Shown: positions 1 to 8,959, counted from the first letter of the stretch. The stretch is 33,626 nt of DNA from an uncultured Clostridia bacterium (GCA_944386445.1 CALXBD010000036.1:1-33626); one strand, 5' to 3'. Numbers and translations: made by a program. Notes: generated by a model not told the origin, from the letters alone.

Positions 1-2
1 AG

Positions 3-1463
3 TCATCTTCAACTGCAGTAAAACCTTATGCAAAGCGCTCCGTTGAGGATACAGGACTCAACTTTGAATGGATTGATCTTGCAACGGACATTGAAACTCA
101 AATCTCCGTCATGCTGGCTAGCGGAGATGATATGCCGGATGTCTTCTTAGGTGGTATTTCGGATGACATTCTAGCTCAAAACACAGAATTGTTCGCAGAA
201 TTGCAGGATTTAATTCCCGTATATGCCCCAAATATCAAATCTTACTACGACGAGAACGGAATTGATTGGGGCCTGATTACCAACTCAGAAGGAAAAATCT
301 ATCAACTCTTATCCTGCATGTACTACAGTGAGCAGAGTCTAACCAACAATCTCCCCTGCATTAATCAGACCTGGCTTGAAAATGTCGGCATGGAAAAGCC
401 TACTACAACAGATGAATTATATGAAGTTCTTAAAGCCTTCAAAGAGCAGGACGCAAACGGAGACGGAGATCCTAATAATGAAATTCCTCTGGACTTCTCT
501 CAGGCAGACTGGAGCGCCGGCATCGGTCTTTGGGGTGTTTCTTGGGGTGTTTCTGGTACCGACGGCGAGACTTTCTATCTGATTAAGGACGGCAAAGTTA
601 CCGGAACTGCTAATACTGATGCTTATCGCGCTTATTTGGAATACTTCCACAAGCTGTATTCAGAAGGATTAATCAATCCAGAAGGCTTTTCTCAGACTGC
701 TGAACAGTTCAATGCTTCTATCAAGGCCATGAACTCCGGTGCCTATTTTAAATGGTCGCCTCAGACACAGCTGGGTGCCAGTGCAGAAGCCGCTCAATAT
801 ATTTTCTTGGGCAAAGTCACTGCTCCGGGTTACGAAAATGAATACGCTTTCCCAGGAAACTATGAGATTGCTGCCGGAAAAGGATTTACATTATCAGCTT
901 CCTGTGAACATAAAGAAGCAGCTCTGCGTTGGTGGGACTACCTTTCTTCCACCGACGAGCTTCGGTGGCTGACAAATCGTGGAGTGGAGGGGCTCACGAT
1001 AGAACACGATCCAGATGGTACTGTCTATCTCGCTAATCCTACTGATGAAGAGAAGCAGGCTATTCTTGACGCTAACGGTCTGGCAGAAGATTTTGATATC
1101 TCTATGACCAACGCTTCCTTCTATCTGGATAACTATGGTCCGCTGATTCTTAACAATATTTCCTATCGTGCTCCTGCAGAAGGCGAGTATATGAGCCAAG
1201 GTTACTGGCGGCAATTAGCCATCCGAGAGATCCAGCCTGAACTTACCCAAGGCATGCCTGGTAACGTTGTTCCCTCTTCCCTTACGGAAGAATTCACCTT
1301 TACTTGTGAAGGGCTGGAGGATTATATCAAGAGTTTCCGGGCTGACGCGATTATTAATGGCGTTACTGATGATAGCTGGAACACCTATCTCAACGAACTG
1401 GACAGCTACAATTACGACTTTTATCTGGAATATTACCAGAAAAAGCTGGATGGCAATTTCTAA
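3..1463 (+). CDS. Extracellular solute-binding protein of a sugar ABC transporter (5' end outside window)
   Basis: The frame is open from the first bases of the window, so the signal peptide and lipobox lie upstream; the first in-frame ATG at 111 is internal. The visible 486 residues look like a family 1 extracellular solute-binding lipoprotein of the large LplA-like type found in Firmicutes. There is an early segment on the limits of the target (ASGDDMPDVF), an aromatic-rich ligand cleft, and a calcium-loop-like stretch (DANGDGDPNNE, about residues 150-160 of the visible part). Such proteins capture oligosaccharides or modified sugars outside the membrane and deliver them to a permease pair. 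The permeases would be expected just upstream. The gene ends 12 bases before a strong hairpin shared with the convergent acetyltransferase gene. The ligand cannot be read from the sequence. The family assignment is fairly secure. Confidence 0.85.
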   Translation, partial: SSSTAVKPYAKRSVEDTGLNFEWIDLATDIETQISVMLASGDDMPDVFLGGISDDILAQNTELFAELQDLIPVYAPNIKSYYDENGIDWGLITNSEGKIYQLLSCMYYSEQSLTNNLPCINQTWLENVGMEKPTTTDELYEVLKAFKEQDANGDGDPNNEIPLDFSQADWSAGIGLWGVSWGVSGTDGETFYLIKDGKVTGTANTDAYRAYLEYFHKLYSEGLINPEGFSQTAEQFNASIKAMNSGAYFKWSPQTQLGASAEAAQYIFLGKVTAPGYENEYAFPGNYEIAAGKGFTLSASCEHKEAALRWWDYLSSTDELRWLTNRGVEGLTIEHDPDGTVYLANPTDEEKQAILDANGLAEDFDISMTNASFYLDNYGPLILNNISYRAPAEGEYMSQGYWRQLAIREIQPELTQGMPGNVVPSSLTEEFTFTCEGLEDYIKSFRADAIINGVTDDSWNTYLNELDSYNYDFYLEYYQKKLDGNF

Positions 1464-1474
1464 AATTTTATATA

Positions 1475-1507
1475 AAAATCCCGTCTGTTTCTTACAGACG
1501 GGATTTT
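1475..1507. terminator. Bidirectional intrinsic terminator between convergent genes
   Basis: A perfect 14-bp inverted repeat (AAAATCCCGTCTGT and its complement) around a 5-base loop, with T-runs on both strands. It lies between the solute-binding protein gene and the acetyltransferase gene and should stop transcription from both sides. Confidence 0.9.
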
Positions 1508-1519
1508 TACAGTTTAAAT

Positions 1520-2278
1520 TTAGCGAACCGACCTCGCGCTCATTTCCACCCAAGCCGGATAGTACCCGCACTTTGCCGCGATGGAACGAGATGCAATATT
1601 TCCAGTTCCGGTAACATAATAGGGAATTTTATCCTGCTGAATAATTCTGGCGGTCAGGGAATTCACCAGATAAGCCCCCAACCCTTCTCTGCGGTATTCG
1701 GGCAGCACATCAACGCCTATCTGCCAAAAATCCGCGGCATCTGCGCTGGCGCCGGCGATGCCTGCCAAGTTTCCGCTTTCATCGTATCCTGCAACGGCCA
1801 ACACATCCGGTCGCAGCCCATCTTTCTGGTAACGCAACGCGTTGGAAAAAGCGGAATTCTCATACAAAAAACACAGTTCATCTGCTTCAAACCAGCGTAT
1901 AGCCCACAAATCATTTTCTTGCCGACACTGACAAAACTTAGGCAGATGGGCTAAATAAACATTTCCCATCTTCCAACCATATGCCGCTAAAATATGATCC
2001 AGCTGACACATCGCATCATGTTCAAACCAATCAGGGCCCTGACGAGTGGCTGCCAGTATTTTCAATTCATCCACTATCACCGGATCAGCCATAAAAACCG
2101 TTCCTCTGCCAAAACAGGCAGCATACAGGAACTCCTGCTCATGAAATGGCCTGCGTCCTTCCTTTTTCTGAAACGGGATTACTGTATTAGCAGGCCTCAT
2201 AAAATCACGGGGCGAACACGCTAAGTCCCTAGCCAACTGCATCCGTGCCATCAGCTGCACTTCCGGTTTTGACAGCAT
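1520..2278 (-). CDS. GNAT family N-acetyltransferase
   Basis: A 252-residue protein whose C-terminal third carries the acetyl-CoA binding motif A of GNAT enzymes: a beta strand (IGVDVLP, about 187-193) followed by R-x-x-G-x-G (R196 to G201, in YRREGLGAYL). The N-terminal 150 residues are not recognisable and probably form the acceptor-binding part, so the acetylated substrate is unknown. The start is supported by AAAGGAG five bases upstream of the ATG. A promoter TTGTAA-17-TATACT lies at 2332-2360 on the same strand, so the gene is probably transcribed alone. Its end abuts the terminator at 1475-1507. Confidence 0.85.
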   Translation of the reverse strand: MLSKPEVQLMARMQLARDLACSPRDFMRPANTVIPFQKKEGRRPFHEQEFLYAACFGRGTVFMADPVIVDELKILAATRQGPDWFEHDAMCQLDHILAAYGWKMGNVYLAHLPKFCQCRQENDLWAIRWFEADELCFLYENSAFSNALRYQKDGLRPDVLAVAGYDESGNLAGIAGASADAADFWQIGVDVLPEYRREGLGAYLVNSLTARIIQQDKIPYYVTGTGNIASRSIAAKCGYYPAWVEMSARSVR

Positions 2279-2331
2279 AAGAACTCCTTTCCGTGTAGGC
2301 CGCTGCCCGCACTCAGGTACTAGATGCTGTT

Positions 2332-2360
2332 AGTATAGCATATTCTCCCCTAAATTACAA
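2332..2360 (-). promoter_or_regulatory. Sigma-A-type promoter of the GNAT gene
   Basis: On the minus strand, -35 TTGTAA (2355-2360) and -10 TATACT (2332-2337) with a 17-base spacer. The predicted start of transcription is about 50 bases upstream of the ATG. Confidence 0.6.
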
Positions 2361-2395
2361 GGAATTCATTTTGTGACAACGCAGATGCACATTCC

Positions 2396-3829
2396 TTAAT
2401 GAACCGGCTGATGGACAATTCCTACAAACAATGGCAGGCCGTCCGGACTGGTAAGGGCAAAGAGGAACGGCCGGTCCAGCGCAAAGTCTATCTCATCATC
2501 CGGAGGCGCTCCGGCTCCGCTCATAGCCATTACCGTGTAGGCTGCAGCGGTCACGCCTTCCTCGTCAATAGCGACCCGCACATCATGCTGCACCGTTGAA
2601 ACGAAAATTTCTTTCGCACCAGGAGTCATGGGGGAAAAGTCGGACTTTACCGCATCAAATACATCGGTAATCCCCAGCGTCTGCAGATCCTCTGCCAGGT
2701 CCTTTTGGGAGGTAATATCAAATTTGGGCAGGGAGAGGTTGACGATCAACCTTTTTCCGTTTTCCCAATCCCCATTTGACAAGATAAAATCCATGGTCTG
2801 AGGGTCTTTCAGCAGATCCTCCACCATCACACCCTCATCCGGCAGCAAAAACCACATGCTCCCCCCGCCGTTTTCCAAACGCCGTCCCACAGCACCGAAT
2901 TGGTCTGCCCAGTAATAGGCCCCGTCTGCACTGCTGTGCATGAAATCGCAGGTAATATCCCCGTCCGCAGCATGAAAAGTTTCCTCTGTGGTATTACTCT
3001 CGTTGAATTCCGAATCCCACTTGGCCTGGAAATAAATGGTGGTCGCCAAGGCCATAATCATTTCATCAGTCAGCGCAATATCCTGTATCTGCTCTTCCAG
3101 CAGGCCGCCGGTCTGGGTATTCAGCCAGGTCCGGAGCGCTTTGTTCAGCTCTTCCGACCCCATTTCTCCCCGATAAGAGGATGCGTAATAGGTTTTCGCC
3201 AAGGTTTCCATGGTGGAAGGTGTAAACGCCACATCCTCATCCAGCCACAGAGAACTGGCCAGAATACTGGTTGTGGCCCCATCGTTACAGTAATGGGCTT
3301 TCCAGACCGCTTGGGCCTGGGTCCGCAGGGATTCGATGCTGTCGACGCCCAGCAGGTTCAGGATCTGCTGCCGGCTGTTCCCACCGGTCAGCTCCGCCAG
3401 CATCCCCAGGGCAAAATAGACGTTCAGCGGGGAACAGGCCCGATTTTCCCCCGGCTCCCCGGAAAGAAACTGGCGGATCCCGGCAGCAAAAAACGGTTCC
3501 AGACCGTCCGCGTAGCCCGGCTCCTGCTGCAGGGCCTTCTGCGATTCCCGCCAGGCGTCATAATCCTTATCAAAGGTCAGGGAATATTCGTTGGGATAAT
3601 GGGCCATTTCCGGATAGGACGCTTCCTCAATGGCATAGGCCTTCAGCACCCAGGATCTGTTCCATGTCCGGAACCAGACCCCGCCCAATACGGCCGCTGC
3701 CAGCACCGCCGCAGTCCCAACGATCCACAAAGGCTTCCGTCGTCTCTTTTTCTCTTTGTTTTTTTCACTCCGGTCAAGGACATCATCGTCGATCTCCTCC
3801 ATCCCCTCATACAGGTCTTCCGCTTTCAT
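2396..3829 (-). CDS. Membrane-anchored serpin (serine protease inhibitor), coupled to an ECF sigma factor
   Basis: A 477-residue protein with a short acidic then basic cytoplasmic tail (1-33), one membrane segment (about 34-53) and a serpin fold from about residue 108 to the end. Serpin landmarks are the helix-B region (ACSPLNVYFAL, 131-141), NLSLPKFDI (364-372), the reactive-loop hinge EEGVTAAA (423-430) and the C-terminal DRPFLFAL (452-459). The alanine-rich hinge indicates an inhibitory serpin. Counting 17 residues from the hinge Glu puts P1 near Ala439, in a loop of small residues and Met, which suggests an elastase-like target. Siropins from the gut bacterium Eubacterium siraeum are known serpins acting on neutrophil serine proteases. 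The ATG lies 23 bases inside the sigma factor gene, so the two are probably translationally coupled. The N-terminus looks like the cytoplasmic tail of anti-sigma proteins; that role is inferred. Confidence 0.88.
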   Translation of the reverse strand: MKAEDLYEGMEEIDDDVLDRSEKNKEKKRRRKPLWIVGTAAVLAAAVLGGVWFRTWNRSWVLKAYAIEEASYPEMAHYPNEYSLTFDKDYDAWRESQKALQQEPGYADGLEPFFAAGIRQFLSGEPGENRACSPLNVYFALGMLAELTGGNSRQQILNLLGVDSIESLRTQAQAVWKAHYCNDGATTSILASSLWLDEDVAFTPSTMETLAKTYYASSYRGEMGSEELNKALRTWLNTQTGGLLEEQIQDIALTDEMIMALATTIYFQAKWDSEFNESNTTEETFHAADGDITCDFMHSSADGAYYWADQFGAVGRRLENGGGSMWFLLPDEGVMVEDLLKDPQTMDFILSNGDWENGKRLIVNLSLPKFDITSQKDLAEDLQTLGITDVFDAVKSDFSPMTPGAKEIFVSTVQHDVRVAIDEEGVTAAAYTVMAMSGAGAPPDDEIDFALDRPFLFALTSPDGLPLFVGIVHQPVH

Positions 3830-4385
3830 GGAGATAGCCCTCCTTTTCCAAATGGGTTTTCAGTTTTTTCCGCACTCTGCTTAAAATGACCATGATGTTG
3901 TTTGGAGTGAGCCCATAAGCCTGGGCGATGTCCTGGATCCTTTCGGTGAAGAAATACCGCCGGGAAAAAACGTCCCCTTCCCGGGCAGGCAGCCCCCGCA
4001 CAAACTGTCGGATACATTCCCCCAGCTCCTTAACGATCACTTCTTCCTCTACATCGGTATCGCCGGCCAGGCATTCCTCCAGTTCCTCCAACACTGCTGT
4101 GATCTCTCCCCCACCCCGCTTCTGTGCGGAACGGGATTTGAACCGGTTAAAGGCGACTCTGCGGGTGATTTTAGCTAAGAATATCCGCAGTACATCCGGG
4201 CGGTGAGGCGGCATCCTGTTCCAGGCGTGAAGCCAGGTGTCGTTGACGCATTCTTCAGAATCTTCGGGGCTTGTCAGGATCTGATTTGCAACCGAAAAGC
4301 AGTAGGCCCCGTACTTTAACCTGGACTGCCCGATGGCCTCCGGATTGCGCTGCCAGTAAAGTGCCACAATCTGCTGATCCTCCAT
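3807..4385 (-). CDS. ECF-type RNA polymerase sigma factor
   Basis: A 192-residue sigma-70 family protein with only regions 2 and 4. Region 2 spans about 20-95 and includes an acidic ANQILTSPEDSEECVNDTW core-binding helix followed by AWNRMPP. Region 4 spans about 128-183, with LPAREGDVFSRRYF and a helix-turn-helix (IQDIAQAYGLTPNNIMVIL). It is the first gene of a two-gene unit and its last 23 bases overlap the start of the serpin gene. The start is supported by AGGAGGAGG ahead of the ATG. In such pairs the second gene usually encodes a membrane anti-sigma factor; here that position is taken by the serpin. No convincing self-recognised ECF promoter could be picked out in the AT-rich upstream region. 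Confidence 0.9.
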   Translation of the reverse strand: MEDQQIVALYWQRNPEAIGQSRLKYGAYCFSVANQILTSPEDSEECVNDTWLHAWNRMPPHRPDVLRIFLAKITRRVAFNRFKSRSAQKRGGGEITAVLEELEECLAGDTDVEEEVIVKELGECIRQFVRGLPAREGDVFSRRYFFTERIQDIAQAYGLTPNNIMVILSRVRKKLKTHLEKEGYLHESGRPV

Positions 4386-4532
4386 TTGCCTCCTCCTCTC
4401 ATGGATCTTAAGGCCCTTCTGCTCTATATCTCAACAAAAACGCAGGAATCTTACATCTCTATATAAAATATTTTACCATAGATTAGCCTCTTTTTCACTT
4501 GCTAGCGATATTTATCTCGATATTCATACAAA

Positions 4533-4572
4533 AAACCCGCCCGGCTCCCTTTTACGGGAACCGGACGGGTTT
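4533..4572 (-). terminator. Intrinsic terminator of nifJ
   Basis: A GC-rich stem (AAACCCGTCCGG and GCCGGGCGGGTTT on the minus strand) followed by TTTTTT, 22 bases past the nifJ stop codon. Confidence 0.85.
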
Positions 4573-4594
4573 CAATGTTCAGAAGCCGAATCAA

Positions 4595-7500
4595 TTATTC
4601 AGCATCTTTGAGTTCAGACAGATGGACCAGATGCTCGTACTTAGCAGCAGCGGTCTTCTCTGCGCTGGCGAACAGCTCTTCCGCACGGGCGGGGTTGGAG
4701 CGAGCCAGAGCGTTGTAACGGACTTCGTTCATGATGAAGTCCTTGTAGGACATGGTAGGAGCCTTGCTGTCCAGATGGAAAGGATTCTTTCCTTCATCGG
4801 CCAGGCGAGGATCATAACGGAACAGGTGCCAGTAACCAGCATCGACCGCTTTCTTCTCCTCATCCTGAGCATGGACCATGCCGCCCTTAATACCATGGTT
4901 GATACAAGGAGCGTAGGCAATGATCAGAGACGGGCCATGATAGCTTTCAGCCTCCAGCATAGCTTTCAGGCACTGGTTCTTGTCTGCGCCCATGGAAACC
5001 TGAGCGGTGTAGACATAGCCATAGCTCATAGCGATGGCAGCCAGGTCTTTCTTCTTGACCTCTTTACCAGCAGCAGCGAACTGAGCGATTGCGCCGGTAG
5101 GAGTGGACTTGGAGGACTGTCCGCCGGTGTTGGAGTACACCTCGGTGTCGAAGACCAGGATGTTGACGTCCTGATGAGAAGCGATGACGTGGTCCAAACC
5201 GCCGAAGCCGATGTCGTAAGCCCAGCCGTCGCCGCCGAAGATCCAGACGGATTTCTTGTTCAGGTAATCTTTCTTAGCAAGGATCTCACGGCCCTTGGTG
5301 CAGGCATCGCAGGTGCAGCCTTCCATGACGGATTCCTTCAGTTCCTTGACATAAGCGAGGGTTGCTGCCGCATTGGCGGTGCCGTCATTCATGGTATCCA
5401 GCCATTTCTGGCCAGCAGCCTTCAGATCAGCGTCGCAGTAATCAATCGCGATCAGTTCTTCAGTCTTCCGAGCCAAGCTCTTGCGGATGGTATCCTGAGC
5501 CAGGAACATGCCGTAGCCATACTCAGCGTTATCCTCAAAGAGGGAGTTAGCCCAAGCAGGTCCGAAGCCAGCTTTGTTGACGGTGTAAGGAGTTGCAGGT
5601 GCGGAGCCGCCCCAGATAGAGGAGCATCCGGTCGCATTGGCGATATACATCCGGTCGCCGTAGAGCTGGGTAACCAGTCTGGCGTAAGGAGTTTCGCCGC
5701 AGCCTGCGCAGGCGCCGGAGAACTCCAGCAAAGGCTGTTTGAACTGAGAGCCTTTGACCGTATTGACTTTGAATTTTTCAGCAACGTCAGCCTTTTCAGG
5801 CAGATCAAAGAGGTAGTTGTAGCTTTCCTGCTGCTCTCTCTGGCTGTCGAGGGACTTCATGGTCAAAGCCTTTTCGCCCTTCTTGCCGGGGCAGACGGAA
5901 GCACAGATGCCGCAGCCTGTGCAGTCCAGAACAGAGATGCCCACTGCAAACTTCTTGTCGGGCATACCGGTCATAGGCACGCTCTTAGTGCCGGCAGGAG
6001 CCTTTGCAGCCTCATCCTCGTTCATCGCAAAGAGACGAACGACTGCGTGAGGACAGACGTAAGAGCAGAAACCACACTGGATGCAGTTATCGGGATTCCA
6101 TTCAGGAACATCCACAGCGATGCCGCGTTTTTCAAAAGCAGCGGTGCCCTGCGGGAAAGTACCGTCGGTACGGTCGCCCATAAAGGTAGAAACCGGCAAG
6201 CGGTCGCCCTTCTGATCGTTGACGGGGATCACGATATCGTTTACGAAGTCGACCAGGTGCTTGTTGGAGCCGGTAGCAACTTCAGGAGCATGAGAATCCT
6301 CTGCGGTCTTCCAAGACTCGGGGACTTTCACTTCGTGGATGCCTTGAGCGCCTGCATCGATGGCGTCATGGTTCATCTTAACGATGGCATCGCCCTTCTT
6401 GGAGTAAGAAGCGGTAGCAGCGTCCTTCATATACTTGATGGCGTCTTCCTCGGGGAGGATCTTAGCAAGCTTGAAGAAAGCAGACTGCAACACGGTGTTG
6501 ATACGGCCACCCAGACCGATTTCCTTACCGATCTTGATACCGTCGATGGTGTAGAACTTGATGTTGTTATTAGCAATCAACCGTTTGACACTGCCGGGCA
6601 GGTGCTGTTCCAGCTCCTCATCAGACCACTGGCAGTTCAGAAGGAAGGTGCCGCCCTTCTTAACATCTTCCACGATGGGGTACTTGGAGATGTAAGCGGG
6701 GTTGTGGCAGGCGACGAAGTCTGCCTGGTTGATATAGTAGGTGGATTTGATCTTGGATTTGCCGAAGCGCAGGTGAGAAATGGTAACGCCGCCGGACTTC
6801 TTGGAGTCGTAAGCGAAGTAAGCCTGCGCGTTCATATCGGTATGGTCACCGATGATCTTAATGGAGTTCTTGTTAGCGCCGACGGTGCCGTCAGAGCCGA
6901 GGCCCCAGAACTTGCAGGAGATGATATCCTTCGGGGTAGTATCCAGGACTTCGCCGACAGGCAGAGACAGATGGGTGACATCGTCCTCAATGCCGATGGT
7001 GAAGCGTTTCTTCTCGGTGTTCTCGTAAACAGCTTTGATCTGAGCAGGGGTGGTGTCCTTGGAGCCTAAGCCATAACGTCCGGTGTAAACGGGAACCGCG
7101 TCAAATTTAGTGCCTTTCAGAGCAGCCACGACGTCGAGGTACAGAGGTTCGCCCAGAGAGCCGGGTTCTTTGGTACGGTCCAGAACGGAGATCTGTTTTA
7201 CGCTGTCAGGAATTGCGGAAACCAGATGAGCAGCGGAGAAGGGCCGGTACAGACGGACCTTGACCAAGCCGTATTTGCCGCCTTGAGCGTTCAGGTAGTC
7301 GATGGTCTCCTCGATGGTATCGCAGACGGAGCCCATTGCAATGATGACATGCTCCGCATCAGCGGCGCCATAGTAGTTAAAGAGCTTGTAGTCGGTGCCC
7401 AATTTAGCATTGACCTTGCCCATATACTCTTCCACGATGGTGGGAATCGCATCGTAATAGGTGTTGCAGGCTTCACGGGCCTGGAAGAAGATATCCGGGT

Positions 7501-8161
7501 TCTGGGCGGTGCCGCGGAGAACAGGATGGTTGGGGTTCAGAGCCCGGTTACGGAAGGCCTGAACGGCATCCATATCCACCATATCCTTCAGATCCTCATA
7601 ATCCCAGACCTCGATTTTCTGCAGCTCGTGAGAGGTGCGGAAGCCGTCGAAGAAGTTCAGGAAAGGAACGCGGCCCTTGATTGCTGCACAGTGGGCAACG
7701 GGGGTCAGATCCATAACTTCCTGGGGGTTGCCTTCGCAGAGCATTGCAAAGCCGGTCTGACGGCAGGCATACACGTCAGAATGGTCGCCGAAGATGGACA
7801 GAGCGTGGCTTGCCAAAGCACGAGCAGAGACGTTGATAACTGCAGGCAGCAATTCACCAGCCATTTTATACATATTCGGGATCATCAGCAGCAGGCCCTG
7901 AGAAGCGGTAAAGGTAGTGGTCAGGGCGCCTGCGGACAGGGAGCCGTGAACGGTACCGGAAGCACCGGCCTCAGACTGCATCTCAACGACGCGGACCTTC
8001 TCGCCGAAGATATTGGTTTTTCCTTCGGAAGCCCATTTGTCTGTCACTTCTGCCATAACGGAAGAAGGCGTAATGGGGTAGATTGCGGCAAGGTCGGTAT
8101 ACGCGTAAGAGACATGAGCCGCGGCGTTATTACCGTCCATGGTTTTCATTTTTCTTGCCAT
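4595..8161 (-). CDS. nifJ: Pyruvate:ferredoxin (flavodoxin) oxidoreductase, single-chain
   Basis: A 1188-residue homodimer-type PFOR. It oxidatively decarboxylates pyruvate with CoA to acetyl-CoA and CO2 and reduces ferredoxin. The order is the N-terminal pyrimidine-binding domain (starting MARKMKTMDG, with AAIYPITPSS), the gamma domain, an inserted two-cluster ferredoxin domain (CIQCGFCSYVCP and CTGCGICASVCP), then the TPP/proximal-cluster domain with CAGCGETPY, NATGCSSIWG and the TPP-Mg loop GDGWAYDIGF...NTGGQSSKSTPTGA. The reading frame is open for 19 further codons upstream, but AAGGAGG eight bases before the ATG at 8161 and the family's usual N-terminus fix the start there. It is monocistronic, with its own terminator. 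The length is normal and no catalytic motif is missing. Confidence 0.97.
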   Translation of the reverse strand: MARKMKTMDGNNAAAHVSYAYTDLAAIYPITPSSVMAEVTDKWASEGKTNIFGEKVRVVEMQSEAGASGTVHGSLSAGALTTTFTASQGLLLMIPNMYKMAGELLPAVINVSARALASHALSIFGDHSDVYACRQTGFAMLCEGNPQEVMDLTPVAHCAAIKGRVPFLNFFDGFRTSHELQKIEVWDYEDLKDMVDMDAVQAFRNRALNPNHPVLRGTAQNPDIFFQAREACNTYYDAIPTIVEEYMGKVNAKLGTDYKLFNYYGAADAEHVIIAMGSVCDTIEETIDYLNAQGGKYGLVKVRLYRPFSAAHLVSAIPDSVKQISVLDRTKEPGSLGEPLYLDVVAALKGTKFDAVPVYTGRYGLGSKDTTPAQIKAVYENTEKKRFTIGIEDDVTHLSLPVGEVLDTTPKDIISCKFWGLGSDGTVGANKNSIKIIGDHTDMNAQAYFAYDSKKSGGVTISHLRFGKSKIKSTYYINQADFVACHNPAYISKYPIVEDVKKGGTFLLNCQWSDEELEQHLPGSVKRLIANNNIKFYTIDGIKIGKEIGLGGRINTVLQSAFFKLAKILPEEDAIKYMKDAATASYSKKGDAIVKMNHDAIDAGAQGIHEVKVPESWKTAEDSHAPEVATGSNKHLVDFVNDIVIPVNDQKGDRLPVSTFMGDRTDGTFPQGTAAFEKRGIAVDVPEWNPDNCIQCGFCSYVCPHAVVRLFAMNEDEAAKAPAGTKSVPMTGMPDKKFAVGISVLDCTGCGICASVCPGKKGEKALTMKSLDSQREQQESYNYLFDLPEKADVAEKFKVNTVKGSQFKQPLLEFSGACAGCGETPYARLVTQLYGDRMYIANATGCSSIWGGSAPATPYTVNKAGFGPAWANSLFEDNAEYGYGMFLAQDTIRKSLARKTEELIAIDYCDADLKAAGQKWLDTMNDGTANAAATLAYVKELKESVMEGCTCDACTKGREILAKKDYLNKKSVWIFGGDGWAYDIGFGGLDHVIASHQDVNILVFDTEVYSNTGGQSSKSTPTGAIAQFAAAGKEVKKKDLAAIAMSYGYVYTAQVSMGADKNQCLKAMLEAESYHGPSLIIAYAPCINHGIKGGMVHAQDEEKKAVDAGYWHLFRYDPRLADEGKNPFHLDSKAPTMSYKDFIMNEVRYNALARSNPARAEELFASAEKTAAAKYEHLVHLSELKDAE

Positions 8162-8221
8162 TTTATATCCTCCTTGATAAATAATATACAGCTTGTCAGC
8201 GAAAACCCACACATGCAAACA

Positions 8222-8244
8222 AAGGTCTGTAACTTACAGGCCTT
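8222..8244. promoter_or_regulatory. Near-perfect 23-bp palindrome in the nifJ leader
   Basis: AAGGTCTGTAA-C-TTACAGGCCTT: 11-base arms around one base with a single mismatch, 61 bases upstream of the nifJ start codon. The one-base centre fits a DNA operator better than an RNA hairpin. The binding protein is unknown. Confidence 0.45.
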
Positions 8245-8346
8245 GCGATGGTTTTGTATTCATGACATTCTGCCGGCGGAAGCCGCCGTCAATTGGCATA
8301 AACAGCTTCTTCAAGAGAGAATCTGCCCATCCAATTATCCTTTCTA

Positions 8347-8375
8347 ATTTTAACACGCCCACCCTGAAAAGTAAA
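8347..8375 (-). promoter_or_regulatory. Candidate nifJ promoter
   Basis: Minus strand -35 TTTACT (8370-8375), 17-base spacer, -10 TAAAAT (8347-8352). This would give a leader of about 180 bases holding the palindrome at 8222-8244. The -35 is weak. The rest of the 8162-8456 gap shows no gene. Confidence 0.4.
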
Positions 8376-8456
8376 GGGCAAAATTTCAAAATTGTAGCTC
8401 TTTTCACGGAGATTTCCCAAACTTTTTGTAAACAAAATGACGAAAAAATTCTCTCT

Positions 8457-8882
8457 TCAGTGATTTCTGCTTTGGCGCTCTTTAAAACTCTTCCATGCCA
8501 CAACAGACAGGATCGTCAGGCAAAAAATCAAACCCTCAATCCAAACCGCACGATAGCTCCAAATTCCATCCTGAGACACACTGCTGCTGAGGAAACTTTC
8601 TGCCAGCCGCCAAATGGCTACGGCGATTCCGCCGGCCAACCCCAAAACCAGGACTGTTTTCGATTCCCCCGGCCGAAAATAAATTTCGCTCCAAATACTT
8701 CGGCATATATAGTATCCTCCGGACAGACACAGGCAAAGCAATACCCGTGGAAATGAATTTTCCCATGCGAACATCATAGCCAGAATTTCTCCCAGGGCCA
8801 AACAAAGCGCCAATATTAAAAAAGCATGATATCCAAACCTGTCTCTCCGCCGCTTTTGTTCACTGTCTTTAAACTGTTTCAT
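8457..8882 (-). CDS. Small integral membrane protein of unknown function
   Basis: A 141-residue protein with a basic N-terminus (KQFKDSEQKRRRDR) and four hydrophobic segments at about 18-39, 46-62, 76-93 and 111-130. The arrangement resembles the many four-helix DUF membrane proteins of Firmicutes, often found next to small regulators, but I do not recognise the family. The start is set by GGGAG eight bases upstream. It lies downstream of the purine permease, with the permease's terminator between them, so it is probably expressed by read-through or from an unseen promoter. No function is claimed. Confidence 0.6.
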   Translation of the reverse strand: MKQFKDSEQKRRRDRFGYHAFLILALCLALGEILAMMFAWENSFPRVLLCLCLSGGYYICRSIWSEIYFRPGESKTVLVLGLAGGIAVAIWRLAESFLSSSVSQDGIWSYRAVWIEGLIFCLTILSVVAWKSFKERQSRNH

Positions 8883-8908
8883 GGACTACGCTCCCATCCG
8901 GATAAAAC

Positions 8909-8941
8909 AAAATGCCCCCACGGATTCCATGAGGGCATTTT
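8909..8941 (-). terminator. Intrinsic terminator of the NCS2 permease gene
   Basis: AAAATGCCC (8909-8917) pairs with GGGCATTTT (8933-8941), giving a T-rich tail on the minus strand shortly after the permease stop codon. Confidence 0.75.
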
Positions 8942-8959
8942 GATGAGAATTCACATACT

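Noticed and set aside
4499..7069. 856-codon open frame antisense to nifJ
   Set aside because: It is the complement of a highly expressed gene with strong codon bias; it has no ribosome site, promoter or recognisable domain.
8234..8503. 89-codon frame between nifJ and the small membrane protein
   Set aside because: It covers the nifJ leader, has no ribosome site or recognisable domain and overlaps the downstream part of the membrane protein gene.
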